Shown: positions 8,522-18,604, counted from the first letter of the stretch. The stretch is DNA of 64,000 nt from Pseudorhodobacter aquimaris (GCF_001202025.1 NZ_LGHS01000029.1:1-64000), one strand, 5' to 3'. Notes: generated from the sequence alone by a model not told the origin. Made by a program: numbers and translations.

Positions 8522-10000
8522 TCAAAACCGTTTATCGGGATCTTTTGACGCCTTGTGCTTGCGCAAGCGGCTTGGCGTGTGAAATTTCTTGTCCTTAAAG
8601 GGGTTCCTGTCGCCCTGCCCGCGCAGCGTGATACGAATCGGCGTGCCTGGCATATCAAAGTGATCGCGCAGCCCGTTGACCAGATACCGCTTATAGCTTT
8701 CCTGCATCAAATCGGGATGGGAGCACATGACAACAAACCCCGGTGGACGGGTTTTCACCTGGGTCATATAGCGCAGCTTGATCCGCCGCCCGCCCGGTGC
8801 CGGTGGCGGGTGCGCCTCGGTCATGGCTTGGAGCCAGGTATTCAGCCGGTTGGTCGGAATACGCCGGTTCCAGATGTCATGCGCACGCATGATCGCCCCG
8901 TGCAGACGGTCCAACCCGCGCCCCGTTTTGGCCGAAACGGTCACAAGCGGCGCACCCCGAAGCTGTGGCAATAACCGCTCAAAGCTTTCGCGCAGCTCGG
9001 CAAGCTTTTCCTGCTTTTCGTCTTCAAGGTCCCATTTGTTGACCGCCACAACAACGGCGCGGCCCTCGGTCTCCGCGAAATCGGCGATGCGCAGGTCTTG
9101 TTGTTCAAAGGGGATCTCGACATCCAGCAGGACCACGATCACCTCGGCAAAACGCACCGCACGAAGCCCGTCCGAAACCGACATCTTTTCCAGCTTGTCG
9201 TTGATCCGCGCTTTTTTGCGCATCCCAGCGGTATCGAAAATCCGCGTTGGCGTGCCGTACCAATCTGTTTTGACCGAGATCGCATCACGGGTGATCCCCG
9301 CCTCCGGCCCTGTCAAAAGTCGCTCTTGCCCGATGATCTTGTTGATCAGCGTCGACTTTCCGGCATTGGGGCGCCCGATGACTGCGATTTGCAACGGCTT
9401 GTCAATGGTCGGCTTGTGCCATTCGGGATCGGCCTCAAGATCGGCCTCATCCTCGGGGATATCCACATCGACAATGGGCGCATCTGCCTCGGCGCGGGCC
9501 TCGAACTCGGAACTGATCGGGCGCAACACGTGATAAAGGTCATCGACCCCTTCGCCATGTTCTGCCGACAAGCGCAAGGGTTCGCCCAGACCAAGCGACC
9601 AGGCATCAATCGCGCCGACATCGCCCGCCTTGCCCTCGGCCTTGTTCACGCCCAGAATAACCCGCGCCCCACGTTTGCGCAGGATATCGGCAAAGACCAG
9701 ATCCGTCGCGGTCACGCCTGCACGCCCGTCAATCAGGAACAGACAGACATCGGCCATATCAACGGCACGTTCCGTCAGGCGGCGCATACGCCCCTGAAGG
9801 CTGTCATCGGTCACATCCTCAAGCCCCGCCGTGTCGATCACGGTAAAGCGCATGTCAAATATCTTGGCATCGCCTTCGCGCAAATCACGGGTCACGCCGG
9901 GTTGGTCATCGACCAACGCCAGCCTGCGCCCCACGAGGCGGTTGAAAAGAGTAGATTTGCCCACATTGGGGCGGCCAACTATGGCAAGGGTAAAGCTCAT
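8522..10000 (-). CDS. der: Ribosome biogenesis GTPase Der (EngA)
   Basis: 492 residues with two tandem G domains and a C-terminal KH-like domain. First G1 is GRPNVGKST, second is [10 protein letters not shown]3 motifs are DTAGLED and DTAGMRKK; the G4 motifs are NKAE and NKWD. Acts in 50S subunit maturation. It is about 60 bp downstream of the BamB-like gene in the order yfgM-bamB-der, an arrangement also known from gammaproteobacteria. Confidence 0.98.
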   Translation of the reverse strand: MSFTLAIVGRPNVGKSTLFNRLVGRRLALVDDQPGVTRDLREGDAKIFDMRFTVIDTAGLEDVTDDSLQGRMRRLTERAVDMADVCLFLIDGRAGVTATDLVFADILRKRGARVILGVNKAEGKAGDVGAIDAWSLGLGEPLRLSAEHGEGVDDLYHVLRPISSEFEARAEADAPIVDVDIPEDEADLEADPEWHKPTIDKPLQIAVIGRPNAGKSTLINKIIGQERLLTGPEAGITRDAISVKTDWYGTPTRIFDTAGMRKKARINDKLEKMSVSDGLRAVRFAEVIVVLLDVEIPFEQQDLRIADFAETEGRAVVVAVNKWDLEDEKQEKLAELRESFERLLPQLRGAPLVTVSAKTGRGLDRLHGAIMRAHDIWNRRIPTNRLNTWLQAMTEAHPPPAPGGRRIKLRYMTQVKTRPPGFVVMCSHPDLMQESYKRYLVNGLRDHFDMPGTPIRITLRGQGDRNPFKDKKFHTPSRLRKHKASKDPDKRF

Positions 10001-10060
10001 CTCGGCCCCTCCGGGGGCTTGGGTCAGGTCATCAATCCTTGGCCATACACCGCTTGGGCC

Positions 10061-11425
10061 TTAACGGAAAGCGTGAAGTTGGCCATTTTCCGAAACGATA
10101 TACATTACCCCGCCTGCAAAGGCAGGTGCCGCAGCCGCGCCGCCGGGCAATTCCACCGTTCCGACAAGCGCGCCGTTGACGGGGTTGAACATCCGAACCA
10201 CGCCATCGCCCGAAGCAACAATCAGCCGCCCGCCTGCCAGTACCGGCCCGTAATGCGCCGTGATCCGCGACAGTTTCTTGGCCTTTGTGGCCTCAAAATA
10301 AGGCATCTCAACGGACCAGATCGGTTCGCCGGTCTCGGCGTCCAGCCGCACCAGCCTTGCCTCATCCGAGATCAGAAAGACAGAGCCGCCGACCGGCAGA
10401 ACCGCACCATAAGCCGCCTCGCGGGCCGACCATTTCTCGGTTCCCGATGCGGTTTCCACCGCCATCAAACGCCCGCTTTGGTTGCCCATATAGGTGGTCT
10501 TGCCATCAACCACCGGATCGCCGGTGATATCGGTCACACCCGTATGCCCACGACCAAGGCGCTGCCCCACCACATTTGCCGTCCAAAGCTGGATACCGCC
10601 GGTTTTCAGCGCGGCCGTCACCGTCCCGTTACCCGAAGGAATCAGCACCGTTCGTGCCGTCACCGCAGGGGCTGCCGAAGCGATCATACCCGAAGGAGAC
10701 GGTACCCCCGGCAGTTGCCATTGCACCTTGCCGGTTTTGGCATTGATCGCCCAGGCCGTATTGTTCCGCCCGACGACATAGACCACACCATCCGCCACCG
10801 TCGGCGTTCCCGCCGCAGGCGAATTGATGTTCTGCCGCCAGATCACGCCGCCGGTTGCCGGGTCAATCGCCACCACCTCGCCGTGGGCCGTGGTCGCAAA
10901 CAGCCGCCCCTCGCCGAATGCAAGCCCGCCACCCGACACATCACCGCGCGCGCTCTCTGGTTTCAGGTTCGCAGTCCACAGCAACGCGCCCGAGGTCGAC
11001 ACCGCCGAGACCCCCGTGGTGGCATCCATTGTGAACACCCGCCCCCCCGCAACGACAGGCGCGGCAGAAATGCGGTATTTGCGACTGTTGCCACTGCCGA
11101 TATTCGCCGACCAGATCCGTGCAGGTGCCGATGACAGGGCCACATGCGGCATCAGATGCGCGGCATTGCCGGCCCGGTGGGTCCAATCAGCATTGGCACG
11201 CGCAGCAGGCAGGTTGATCGCGACAGACCGGTTTTCAATCATGCCAAAGCTGTCGGTTGGCTGCGCCTCACCCTCGGCGCGGATCGAATCAGAGAGCGGC
11301 GTGCGGGGGTTGAACCGCTCCCCCTCAAGGATAAGTTCCTTTTCGCAGCCCGCGAGCAGCGCCAGCCCGGCCATCAGGCACAGGGTTCTGCCTGCCTTGT
11401 TCCGCGTATCAAAGAAAGAAGTCAT
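10061..11425 (-). CDS. bamB: Outer-membrane assembly lipoprotein BamB-like, PQQ beta-propeller repeats
   Basis: 454 residues. Signal peptide with lipobox LLAGC, predicted lipidated at Cys27. The rest is a series of beta-propeller blades with the PQQ-like pattern (VVAGGRVFTMDATTGVSAVS, PATGGVIWRQNI, PVVDGKTTYMGNQSGRLMAV, NGALVGTVELPGGAAAAPA). BamB is a scaffold of the BAM complex that inserts outer-membrane proteins. Placement between a YfgM-like gene and der supports the assignment over a generic PQQ enzyme, and no catalytic features of a dehydrogenase are seen. Confidence 0.9.
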   Translation of the reverse strand: MTSFFDTRNKAGRTLCLMAGLALLAGCEKELILEGERFNPRTPLSDSIRAEGEAQPTDSFGMIENRSVAINLPAARANADWTHRAGNAAHLMPHVALSSAPARIWSANIGSGNSRKYRISAAPVVAGGRVFTMDATTGVSAVSTSGALLWTANLKPESARGDVSGGGLAFGEGRLFATTAHGEVVAIDPATGGVIWRQNINSPAAGTPTVADGVVYVVGRNNTAWAINAKTGKVQWQLPGVPSPSGMIASAAPAVTARTVLIPSGNGTVTAALKTGGIQLWTANVVGQRLGRGHTGVTDITGDPVVDGKTTYMGNQSGRLMAVETASGTEKWSAREAAYGAVLPVGGSVFLISDEARLVRLDAETGEPIWSVEMPYFEATKAKKLSRITAHYGPVLAGGRLIVASGDGVVRMFNPVNGALVGTVELPGGAAAAPAFAGGVMYIVSENGQLHAFR

Positions 11426-11506
11426 CTTCTATCTACCCTTTGTCTTGGCGCCCGTTTGCGCGATATGTTCCATCGGCTGCGCATCAAATGCAAGCGAATG
11501 CCCGCA

Positions 11507-12166
11507 TTAACCTTCTGCCGTCTCGCCGCCCAAGGCCGCGATCATCTGGGCCGCACGTTGGCGCAGGCCTGTCGGTGCCTCCTGATCTTGCGAAAGCGCG
11601 CGCAGTTGCGAAATCGCCCCTGCGTCATCTCCGGTTTCCACCATCAGATAGGCCAGTTGCTCCAGCGCCAAGGTGCGGAAGGGGCGGCCGGGAATTGCCA
11701 GCGGATCAAGGGCCGCACGGCGGGCAGAAATCTCCATGTCCGTTCCCGCAAGGATAACACGGCGCAGGGTTGCCAGATCGCGGTAGGTCGGGGCCAAACG
11801 CGTATCGGCAATCACGGCATCCAGCGCGGCCAATATGCTTGCCTTGTCGCCCGTGGCATCCGAGGCAACCAGCAGCTTTTGCAGCGCCAGCCTGTCAGCC
11901 TCCCCCCCCGCAGCAATATCCGCGCCGACAAGGGCAGCGCGACGTGCCGATGGCGTGTCCTGATCCAGCGCGTCCAGCAATGCATCACCAAAGGCCTCGG
12001 ATTCGGCCGCGCGGCTTGCTTTTTGCCATTCGGTATAAGCAGCCCCACCCACGATCAAGACCACCAATAATGCCCCGATCCAGCCGTACTTGCGAAACAT
12101 CGCAAAAAGTCGGTCGCGGCGGACCTCTTCGGTGACCTCTTCAATGAAGCTTTCTGGATTACTCAC
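11507..12166 (-). CDS. YfgM-like membrane-anchored tetratricopeptide protein
   Basis: About 219 residues. One N-terminal membrane helix (YGWIGALLVVLIVGGAAYTE, about residues 28-47) is preceded by a charged cytoplasmic segment, and is followed by a mostly alpha-helical, Ala-rich periplasmic region consistent with TPR-like repeats. The GTG start at 12166 has GGAGAC upstream; a TTG at 12178 is an alternative. The gene order with bamB and der is that of yfgM, an ancillary factor of the Sec translocon. Sequence similarity to E. coli YfgM is weak by eye, so the name rests partly on context. Confidence 0.8.
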   Translation of the reverse strand: MSNPESFIEEVTEEVRRDRLFAMFRKYGWIGALLVVLIVGGAAYTEWQKASRAAESEAFGDALLDALDQDTPSARRAALVGADIAAGGEADRLALQKLLVASDATGDKASILAALDAVIADTRLAPTYRDLATLRRVILAGTDMEISARRAALDPLAIPGRPFRTLALEQLAYLMVETGDDAGAISQLRALSQDQEAPTGLRQRAAQMIAALGGETAEG

Positions 12167-12360
12167 GCCTGTCTCCAATTCTTTGAAACCGTCTTACACG
12201 CAAGGCCAAGGGCTTGCCAAGCCCCGGCCCGCTTCTACCTGTCCGCGACCACCCCCGTTAGGCTTGTTTTTAGGGAAATAATCCGTCATCCAGCGCGTAG
12301 GCCCTCCCAAGCGGTGATGCAACATCGGGGCAAGAAACTTGCGGGGCGCGGAAAAATACT

Positions 12361-12386
12361 TACTCTGCACTCACCCTTTCAGAGTA
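12361..12386. promoter_or_regulatory. Inverted repeat upstream of the RND efflux operon
   Basis: TACTCTG, 12-nt spacer, CAGAGTA: perfect 7-bp arms, centred about 84 bp upstream of the adaptor start. It could be a repressor operator or a leader hairpin. No regulator gene is adjacent. Confidence 0.4.
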
Positions 12387-12457
12387 TAGCCACGCAAAGA
12401 GCCATCTCCCGGTCAGGCTGTTGATGCCCCTTTTGCGGGCCCAAGATAAGGTAAACT

Positions 12458-13690
12458 ATGCGCCTCTTTCCCGTTGTCACCGCAATTCTGGTTTCCCTTT
12501 CATTGTTCTTACTGGTCTTCCAGCGTGAGCGCCTGCTGGCCTTTGTCACCGGCAATGATGCGGCCGAAACCCGCCCCGATCTGCCGGTGGATGCCCCGGA
12601 GAGCGCGCCCGAGGCACGCCTGTCCGTTCTGGTGCAGCGCAGCACCGCCCAGCCCGTGGACAGCATGATCTTGGCTCGTGGCCAGACCGAGGCCGCGCGT
12701 CAGGTGATTGTCAAATCGGAAACCTCCGGTCTTATCATCTCCGAGCCCCTGCGCCGCGGCGCCTATGTCAGCGCGGGCCAGCCGCTTTGCGTGCTCGATA
12801 CCGGCACCCGCGAGACCCAATTGATGGAAGCCGAGGCCCGCAAGCTAGAGGCGCAAAGCCGTCTGCCCGAGGCCGAAGCGCGCCTGATCGAAGCGCGCGC
12901 CATGTTGGCCGAGGCAGAGATCAACGCCCGTGCCGCAGCCAAACTGATCGAGGGCGGCTTTGCCTCGGAAACCCGGGTGGCGGCGACAACGGCGGCGGTT
13001 GAAAGCGCCCGCGCCGGTATCAATTCGGCCCAATCGGGGGTGACGGCGGCGACATCAGGCATCCGCGCCGCCGAGGCTGCGGTTGAGGCCGCCCGCCGCG
13101 AGATCGCGCGGCTGACCCTAAGCGCGCCTTTCGGGGGCCTGTTGGAAACCGATACCGCCGAGCTGGGCGCGTTGCTGCAACCGGGATCTCCTTGTGCAAC
13201 CGTGATCCAGCTGGACCCGATCAAGCTGGTGGGATTTCTGGCCGAAACCGATGTCGATAAGGTCAGCGTGGGCGCAATGGCACAGGCGCGGCTGGCCTCG
13301 GGGCATGAAACCCTTGGGCGGGTGACATTCCTGAGCCGCTCTGCCGACCCCTTGACCCGCACCTTTCGGGTAGAGGTCACGGTGCCCAACGGCGGCCTTG
13401 CGATCCGCGACGGGCAGACCGCCGAGCTGATGATCGCCACCGAGGGCAAGCCTGCGCATCTGCTGCCGGCCTCATCCCTGACGCTGGATGATGACGGGCG
13501 GCTTGGCCTGCGGGTGGTGGATGGCGACAGCAACCGCGTGGCCTTTGTGCCCGTCACCTTGCTGCGCGATACGCCCCAAGGGGTCTGGGTCACGGGCCTG
13601 CCGGATGTCGCCGATGTGATCGTCGTGGGGCAGGAATATGTCGTTGCGGGCATTGCCGTCGATGTCACCTATGAGGACGCCGCCCAATGA
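12458..13690 (+). CDS. RND efflux periplasmic adaptor (membrane fusion protein, HlyD/MexH-like)
   Basis: 410 residues with an N-terminal membrane anchor (FPVVTAILVSLSLFLLVF). A lipoyl half (VKSETSGLIISEPLRRGAYV) is followed by a long Ala/Glu-rich coiled-coil hairpin, the second lipoyl half (LSAPFGGLLETDTAELGALL) and beta-barrel domains. It links the inner-membrane pump to an outer-membrane channel. The stop overlaps the permease start by 4 nt (ATGA), so translation is probably coupled. No TolC-type gene is in the window. Confidence 0.93.
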   Translation: MRLFPVVTAILVSLSLFLLVFQRERLLAFVTGNDAAETRPDLPVDAPESAPEARLSVLVQRSTAQPVDSMILARGQTEAARQVIVKSETSGLIISEPLRRGAYVSAGQPLCVLDTGTRETQLMEAEARKLEAQSRLPEAEARLIEARAMLAEAEINARAAAKLIEGGFASETRVAATTAAVESARAGINSAQSGVTAATSGIRAAEAAVEAARREIARLTLSAPFGGLLETDTAELGALLQPGSPCATVIQLDPIKLVGFLAETDVDKVSVGAMAQARLASGHETLGRVTFLSRSADPLTRTFRVEVTVPNGGLAIRDGQTAELMIATEGKPAHLLPASSLTLDDDGRLGLRVVDGDSNRVAFVPVTLLRDTPQGVWVTGLPDVADVIVVGQEYVVAGIAVDVTYEDAAQ

Positions 13691-16600
13691 CCGGCCTTAT
13701 CGACTGGGCCGCCAATCGCGCCCGCATGGTGATCGCCTTTGTGGCACTTTCGCTGATGGCGGGCGCTTTTGCCTATACCTCTCTGCCCAAAGAAGGCGAG
13801 CCGGACATCGAAATTCCGGCTCTTTTTGTTTCTGTCCCCTTTCCCGGCATTTCGGCGGCTGACAGCGAAACCCTTCTGGTCAAGGTGATGGAGACAGAGC
13901 TTTCAGGCCTTGACGGGTTGAAAACCATTTCCGGCACCGCCGCCGAAAATTATGGCGGTGTGGCGCTGGAATTCGAATTCGGCTGGGACAAGACCAAGAT
14001 CATCGCCGATGTGCGCGACAAGATGAACACGGCCGAGGCGAAATTTCCCGATGGGGCCGATAAATACAGCATCACCGAGATCAATTTCTCCGAATTCCCG
14101 ATCATCATCATCGCGCTTTCCGGTCAGGTGCCCGAGCGCACGCTGCTGCGCGCTGCCAAATCCATGCAGGACCGGATTGAGGGGATGGACGCCGTCCTCA
14201 AGGTGGAGCTGGCCGGACACCGCGACGAGATGCTGGAGGTTGAAATCGACCCCCTGCGGCTTGAGGCTTATAACGTTACCGCCGCCGAGCTGGTCGCCGT
14301 TGTGCGCAACAACAACCAGTTGATCGCGGCGGGAGAGGTGGAAACCGACAATGGCGCCTATTCGGTCAAGATCCCCTCCTCCTTCAAAACACCGGCGCAG
14401 GTTTATGCGCTGCCGGTCAAGGTGAATGGTGACCGCGTTGTGACACTGGGCGATCTGGCCAATATCCGCCTGACGTTTGAGGATCGCACCGGCACCGCGC
14501 GGTTTAACGGCGAAACCACGGTCGCGCTTCAGGTGGTCAAACGCAAGGGTTTCAACCTGATCGACACCGCCGCCGAGGTCCGCGCCCTTGTCGAAGAGGA
14601 ACGCGCCACATGGCCCCAAGACATGCGCAACGCGGTAGAGATAAAGGCCTCTCTCGATCAATCCAATCAGGTCAAAAGCATGGTCAGCCAGTTGGAAGGC
14701 TCTGTTCTGACGGCGATTGCACTGGTGATGATCGTGGTACTGGCCTCGCTGGGCACGCGCTCGGCGCTTTTGGTGGGTTTTGCGATTCCGACCTCTTTCC
14801 TGTTGTGCTTTGTGCTGTTGGCGGCGATGGGGATTACGGTGTCCAACATTGTGATGTTCGGGCTTATTCTGGCGGTGGGGATGCTGGTCGACGGGGCGAT
14901 CGTGATCGTGGAATATGCCGATACGCGTATCTCCGAAGGCTCTGGGCCGATGGCGGCTTATACCGAGGCGGCCAAGAGGATGTTCTGGCCGGTGGTCTCC
15001 TCAACCGCGACCACGCTTTGCGCCTTTTTGCCGATGCTGTTCTGGCCCGGCGTCCCCGGAGAGTTCATGGGCATGTTGCCCGTCACGCTGATCTTTGTGC
15101 TTTCGGCCAGCCTGATCGTGGCGCTGATCTATCTGCCGGTCTTGGGCGGGGTGTCGGGCCGTATCAGCCGTCAGTTTGAAGGGGCCGCAAAGCGGCTTGC
15201 TCCCCTGCCATGGATGCTGCGCGCGGCCCTTGTGCCGCCTGCGATCTATCTGGTGTTTCTGGGCGCGATGCAGCTTTTGAACCCCGCCTATCTGCTGGGC
15301 GATCTCGCCCCCACGGGGGCGATGACCCCGGTGCCCGGTGCGCTGATGTTTGTGCTGGGGGGCGCGCTGACCTCCATCACCATGACTGCCGCCACGCCAA
15401 AGCGCGCCCCCGGCAAGATCAAAGGCAGCTACCGGCGCACCCCTTTTGGTCATTTCACCAAGGCGATTGCGGGAAATCCGGTGATGCCGCTTGTCTCGGT
15501 CGTCGCGGTTCTGGGGGTGGTCGGTTTCACCTTCAACTATTACGCCACCCATTCCAAAGGGGTGGAGTTTTTCGTCGAATCAGAGATCGAACAGGCCATC
15601 GTCTATGTCCGTGCGCGCGGGAACCTATCGCTGGCGGAAAAGGATGTGCTGCTACGTCAGGCCGAAGATGTGATCTTGCAAACCGAAGGGGTCGACAGCG
15701 TCTTTGCCTTTGCCGGTGAGGGCGGGCTGAATTCAAATACCGGCGGTGCGAATGAACCGCGCGACACCATCGGGCAGGTTCAGGTGGAAATGATCCCTTG
15801 GGAAGACCGCGCCGATCAACCCGCATTGGACGGCGATCTGGTGATGGCGCGGATCATGGAAGAACTTACGCGCATCCCCGGCATCCAGACCGAATATCTG
15901 GCGCAAAGCCGTGGACCTGCCAGCGGCAAGCCTATCCACCTGCGGCTGAAGGGGGATGATTTCGCCGCATTGGAACAAGCCGTTATAACGGTCCGCAACA
16001 AGCTGGCCCTGATGCCCGCGATCGTCGGGGTAGAGGATACCCTCCCCCTGCCCGGCATTGACTGGCAGATTGATGTCGATGTCGAGAAAGCCGGCCGTTT
16101 CGGGGCCGATGTGGCCAGCGTTGGCGGTATGGTGCAGCTTGTGACACGGGGGATCTTGCTGGATACGATGCGCGTCGACAGCTCGGACGAGGAAATAGAG
16201 ATTCGCGTGCGCCTGCCCGCAAAGGACCGCCTGCTCTCGACGCTCGATACGTTGAAGCTGCGCACCAATGACGGGCTGGTGCCCCTGTCCAATTTCATCA
16301 CCCGCACCCCTGTGCCCAAGCTGGGCCGGATTGATCGCGTGAACCAAACCCGCCACTATGACGTAAAGGCAGATGTCATGGCGGGTTTTGCCACCGTCAA
16401 GGAAAACGGCACCATCATCGGCCTGGCCAAAGCCCGCGAGGAAAACAGCACCACCCCGCGCGATCTGGCAGGCGGTGATTACGGATATACCCTTGTAAGC
16501 GCTGACAAGCCCTTGGACGCGTTGGACCGCACGAGCCTTATCCTTGAGCCGGTCAACGCGAATGAACGTATCACCCGCCTGACCGAATGGCTGACCGAAG

Positions 16601-17364
16601 CCGATCCTCTGCCCGATGGCGTCGAATGGGAATGGACCGGCGACCAAGAGGATCAGGCCGAAAGCGGTGCCTTTCTTGCCAAGGCCTTTGCGGGCGCGCT
16701 GGCCTTGATGTTCATCATCCTGCTGGCGCAGTTCAACAGCTTTTACAATGCGGTTCTGGTGTTGATTGCAGTGGTACTTTCGACCACCGGCGTCCTGATC
16801 GGTATGTTGGTGATGGAGCAGACCTTTTCCATCATCATGACCGGCACCGGCATTGTCGCGCTGGCCGGGATCGTGGTGAACAACAATATCGTGTTGATCG
16901 ATACCTATCAGGACTTCAGCCGCTATATGCCCAAGCTCGAGGCGATTATCCGCACCGCCGAACAGCGCATCCGGCCGGTTTTGCTGACAACCATTACCAC
17001 CATGGCAGGGCTGGCACCGATGATGTTCGGCCTTAGCCTCGACTTCATCCATGGCGGCTATTCCATCGACAGCCCAACGGCCCTTTGGTGGAAACAACTG
17101 GCAACGGCGGTGGTTTTCGGCCTTGGCATCGCAACCGTTCTGACCTTGATCTTTACCCCCGCCCTCTTGGCGCTGCGGGTGTGGTTCGGCATTGGCGCAT
17201 ACCGCAGTATCGCCGCGCTCACGGCCCTGTCCAAGGGGGCCGACAGTCAGGCCGCCCGCGACATCGCGCTTGATCGGGCCGCGCGCAAAATCGACTCCGT
17301 CTTGTTGATCTGGGACGACGAAGGCACAAAGCCCGCAGAGGAACGAATCCTAACCCGCCCATAA
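13687..17364 (+). CDS. RND efflux transporter permease (HAE-1/AcrB-like), unusually long
   Basis: 1225 residues against about 1000-1060 for typical AcrB/MexI proteins. N-terminal TM1 is followed by a periplasmic porter domain (LPKEGEPDIEIPALFVSVPF). A TM2-TM6 block carries NIVMFGLILAVGMLVDGAIV with the proton-relay acidic residue. After TM6 there is an extra ~100-residue stretch with two further hydrophobic segments (ALVPPAIYLVFLGAMQLLN and GALMFVLGGALTSITMTA). The second repeat carries GIVALAGIVVNNNIVLIDTY. A charged ~60-residue C-terminal tail follows the last helix. Probably drug, metal or solvent export; substrate unknown. Confidence 0.95.
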   Translation: MTGLIDWAANRARMVIAFVALSLMAGAFAYTSLPKEGEPDIEIPALFVSVPFPGISAADSETLLVKVMETELSGLDGLKTISGTAAENYGGVALEFEFGWDKTKIIADVRDKMNTAEAKFPDGADKYSITEINFSEFPIIIIALSGQVPERTLLRAAKSMQDRIEGMDAVLKVELAGHRDEMLEVEIDPLRLEAYNVTAAELVAVVRNNNQLIAAGEVETDNGAYSVKIPSSFKTPAQVYALPVKVNGDRVVTLGDLANIRLTFEDRTGTARFNGETTVALQVVKRKGFNLIDTAAEVRALVEEERATWPQDMRNAVEIKASLDQSNQVKSMVSQLEGSVLTAIALVMIVVLASLGTRSALLVGFAIPTSFLLCFVLLAAMGITVSNIVMFGLILAVGMLVDGAIVIVEYADTRISEGSGPMAAYTEAAKRMFWPVVSSTATTLCAFLPMLFWPGVPGEFMGMLPVTLIFVLSASLIVALIYLPVLGGVSGRISRQFEGAAKRLAPLPWMLRAALVPPAIYLVFLGAMQLLNPAYLLGDLAPTGAMTPVPGALMFVLGGALTSITMTAATPKRAPGKIKGSYRRTPFGHFTKAIAGNPVMPLVSVVAVLGVVGFTFNYYATHSKGVEFFVESEIEQAIVYVRARGNLSLAEKDVLLRQAEDVILQTEGVDSVFAFAGEGGLNSNTGGANEPRDTIGQVQVEMIPWEDRADQPALDGDLVMARIMEELTRIPGIQTEYLAQSRGPASGKPIHLRLKGDDFAALEQAVITVRNKLALMPAIVGVEDTLPLPGIDWQIDVDVEKAGRFGADVASVGGMVQLVTRGILLDTMRVDSSDEEIEIRVRLPAKDRLLSTLDTLKLRTNDGLVPLSNFITRTPVPKLGRIDRVNQTRHYDVKADVMAGFATVKENGTIIGLAKAREENSTTPRDLAGGDYGYTLVSADKPLDALDRTSLILEPVNANERITRLTEWLTEADPLPDGVEWEWTGDQEDQAESGAFLAKAFAGALALMFIILLAQFNSFYNAVLVLIAVVLSTTGVLIGMLVMEQTFSIIMTGTGIVALAGIVVNNNIVLIDTYQDFSRYMPKLEAIIRTAEQRIRPVLLTTITTMAGLAPMMFGLSLDFIHGGYSIDSPTALWWKQLATAVVFGLGIATVLTLIFTPALLALRVWFGIGAYRSIAALTALSKGADSQAARDIALDRAARKIDSVLLIWDDEGTKPAEERILTRP

Positions 17365-17446
17365 CATCCGCAGTGTGATTGAGCAGTTTGGACGTGAAAC
17401 ATGGCCGCCCGTTTTAGGCAGCCAATATACCGGTCATTGCAGCGCT

Positions 17447-17818
17447 TTAAACTTTTGTTTCAGCTGCAAACATCGACTGTGCGGCGGCATAGCCTTCAGT
17501 CGCGATAGAGCTCAAGGTTTCCAGGAGGCTGGCCTCATCGGTGCTGTCCTCTTCCGCTTCAAGTGCTTCGAACAGGCTTTGCAGCAGTGCTTCGGGATCT
17601 GCATCGCTGCTTATATTGGACGCGCTGTCTTCTTCTGGTGGGGGTGGAGGTGGCGGTGGCCGGTTCTCGGCGGCCTGCGACTTGCCCGCGTCTTCTGTGC
17701 CGGAAACGCCACCGACAACCTGTCCGCTCTTTGCTGTTTCACTTGTTGGCGAAGTGATTTGGCCGGCACTCGTAAGTTGGCCGAGGTAAAGGTTTTGTGA
17801 GCCAATGCTCGAAATCAT
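17447..17818 (-). CDS. Small hypothetical protein with a proline run and acidic C-terminus
   Basis: 123 residues, not recognised. It starts MISSIGSQNLYLGQL with GGAAC spaced 8 nt upstream. A run of eight prolines (about residues 54-61) is followed by acidic repeats rich in Glu, Asp and Ala. No signal peptide or membrane helix. The N-terminus resembles leaders of some small repeat or EF-hand-like proteins in this order of bacteria, but no calcium loop is seen. It converges on the RND permease gene. The start signal suggests it is real. Confidence 0.6.
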   Translation of the reverse strand: MISSIGSQNLYLGQLTSAGQITSPTSETAKSGQVVGGVSGTEDAGKSQAAENRPPPPPPPPEEDSASNISSDADPEALLQSLFEALEAEEDSTDEASLLETLSSIATEGYAAAQSMFAAETKV

Positions 17819-18004
17819 AATAGAGGTTCCTTTCTCATTACGCAGCCCTTTGATAGGATCAATCCCCTAACGATGAGCTAAACGTAAATATTGAAACATC
17901 CATAGATAACAGCCATTCGGAAAAAATTAGAAACTTTCCAGTGGTTATGCCCCCCACAATGCAGTGGCCACAATGGATGGGCGCGACAAGCCGCCAGCAA
18001 AGAA
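17819..18004. other. Intergenic, AT-rich
   Basis: Upstream region of the small proline-rich protein gene. It is clearly more AT-rich than its surroundings (for example near 17880-17940), which fits a promoter, but no element can be named. Confidence 0.3.
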
Positions 18005-18033
18005 AAAGCCCGCAGCGTGAAACTGCGGGCTTT
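18005..18033 (-). terminator. acpP terminator
   Basis: Perfect 11-bp stem AAAGCCCGCAG / CTGCGGGCTTT with a 7-nt loop. On the minus strand it is followed by TTCTTT. It lies about 64 bp after the acpP stop. Confidence 0.8.
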
Positions 18034-18096
18034 GATTTTAACGCAAATGGGCGACCCGAAGGCTACCGAAGTGCAAATCCTAAGGATCTATCGATC

Positions 18097-18330
18097 TCAA
18101 GACGCGCTTGAGATGAACTTGACCGCATCGCCAAAGGTTTGGATGGTTTCAGCAGCATCATCCGGAATTTCGATCCCGAACTCTTCCTCAAAAGCCATAA
18201 CCAGCTCGACGGTATCAAGGCTGTCCGCGCCCAGATCGTCAATAAACGAGGCGTTTTCAACGACCTTATCTTCTTCGACGCCCAGATGCTCGACGACGAT
18301 CTTCTTAACGCGGTCAGCGATGTCGCTCAT
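18097..18330 (-). CDS. acpP: Acyl carrier protein
   Basis: 77 residues. The phosphopantetheine attachment Ser37 sits in [12 protein letters not shown]. Acidic four-helix protein carrying acyl chains in type II fatty acid synthesis. GAGGAA lies 6 nt upstream of the ATG. It follows fabG and fabD on the same strand across a 270-bp gap, so it probably also has its own promoter, which fits the high level of ACP a cell needs. Confidence 0.98.
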   Translation of the reverse strand: MSDIADRVKKIVVEHLGVEEDKVVENASFIDDLGADSLDTVELVMAFEEEFGIEIPDDAAETIQTFGDAVKFISSAS

Positions 18331-18604
18331 GTCAATTCCTCATGCAGTTACGGGCATCATCGCCCGATCTTAATCTCGTGCTCTATAAGAGCGGCTCATC
18401 CCGAAACCATCGGGAAACCAGAACGCGTTACACGCCCTAGCCTTATTAACGCCGCCTATAACACGTTCCAGTGCCATGGCAAACGCTTTCGGTTGCAGGA
18501 TGTAGGGCCATTTGCCCCCCCAGATCAAGAGGCTGCGGCGCTTTCGCGCGCATTTCCTTGTCAAAATCTGGCCACAGTTGCGGCAAATGGCCCAAAATCA
18601 CGTC
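18331..18604. other. Intergenic region between fabG and acpP
   Basis: 274 bp without a gene. Probably the acpP promoter; no consensus element stands out. A small hairpin (ccgaa-acca-tcgg near 18399-18412) is the only structure seen. Confidence 0.3.

Noticed and set aside
9098-11134. 678-residue + strand open frame across der and the BamB-like gene
   Set aside because: Shadow of two real genes on the other strand; its composition is Arg/His/Pro-rich and typical of an antisense frame.
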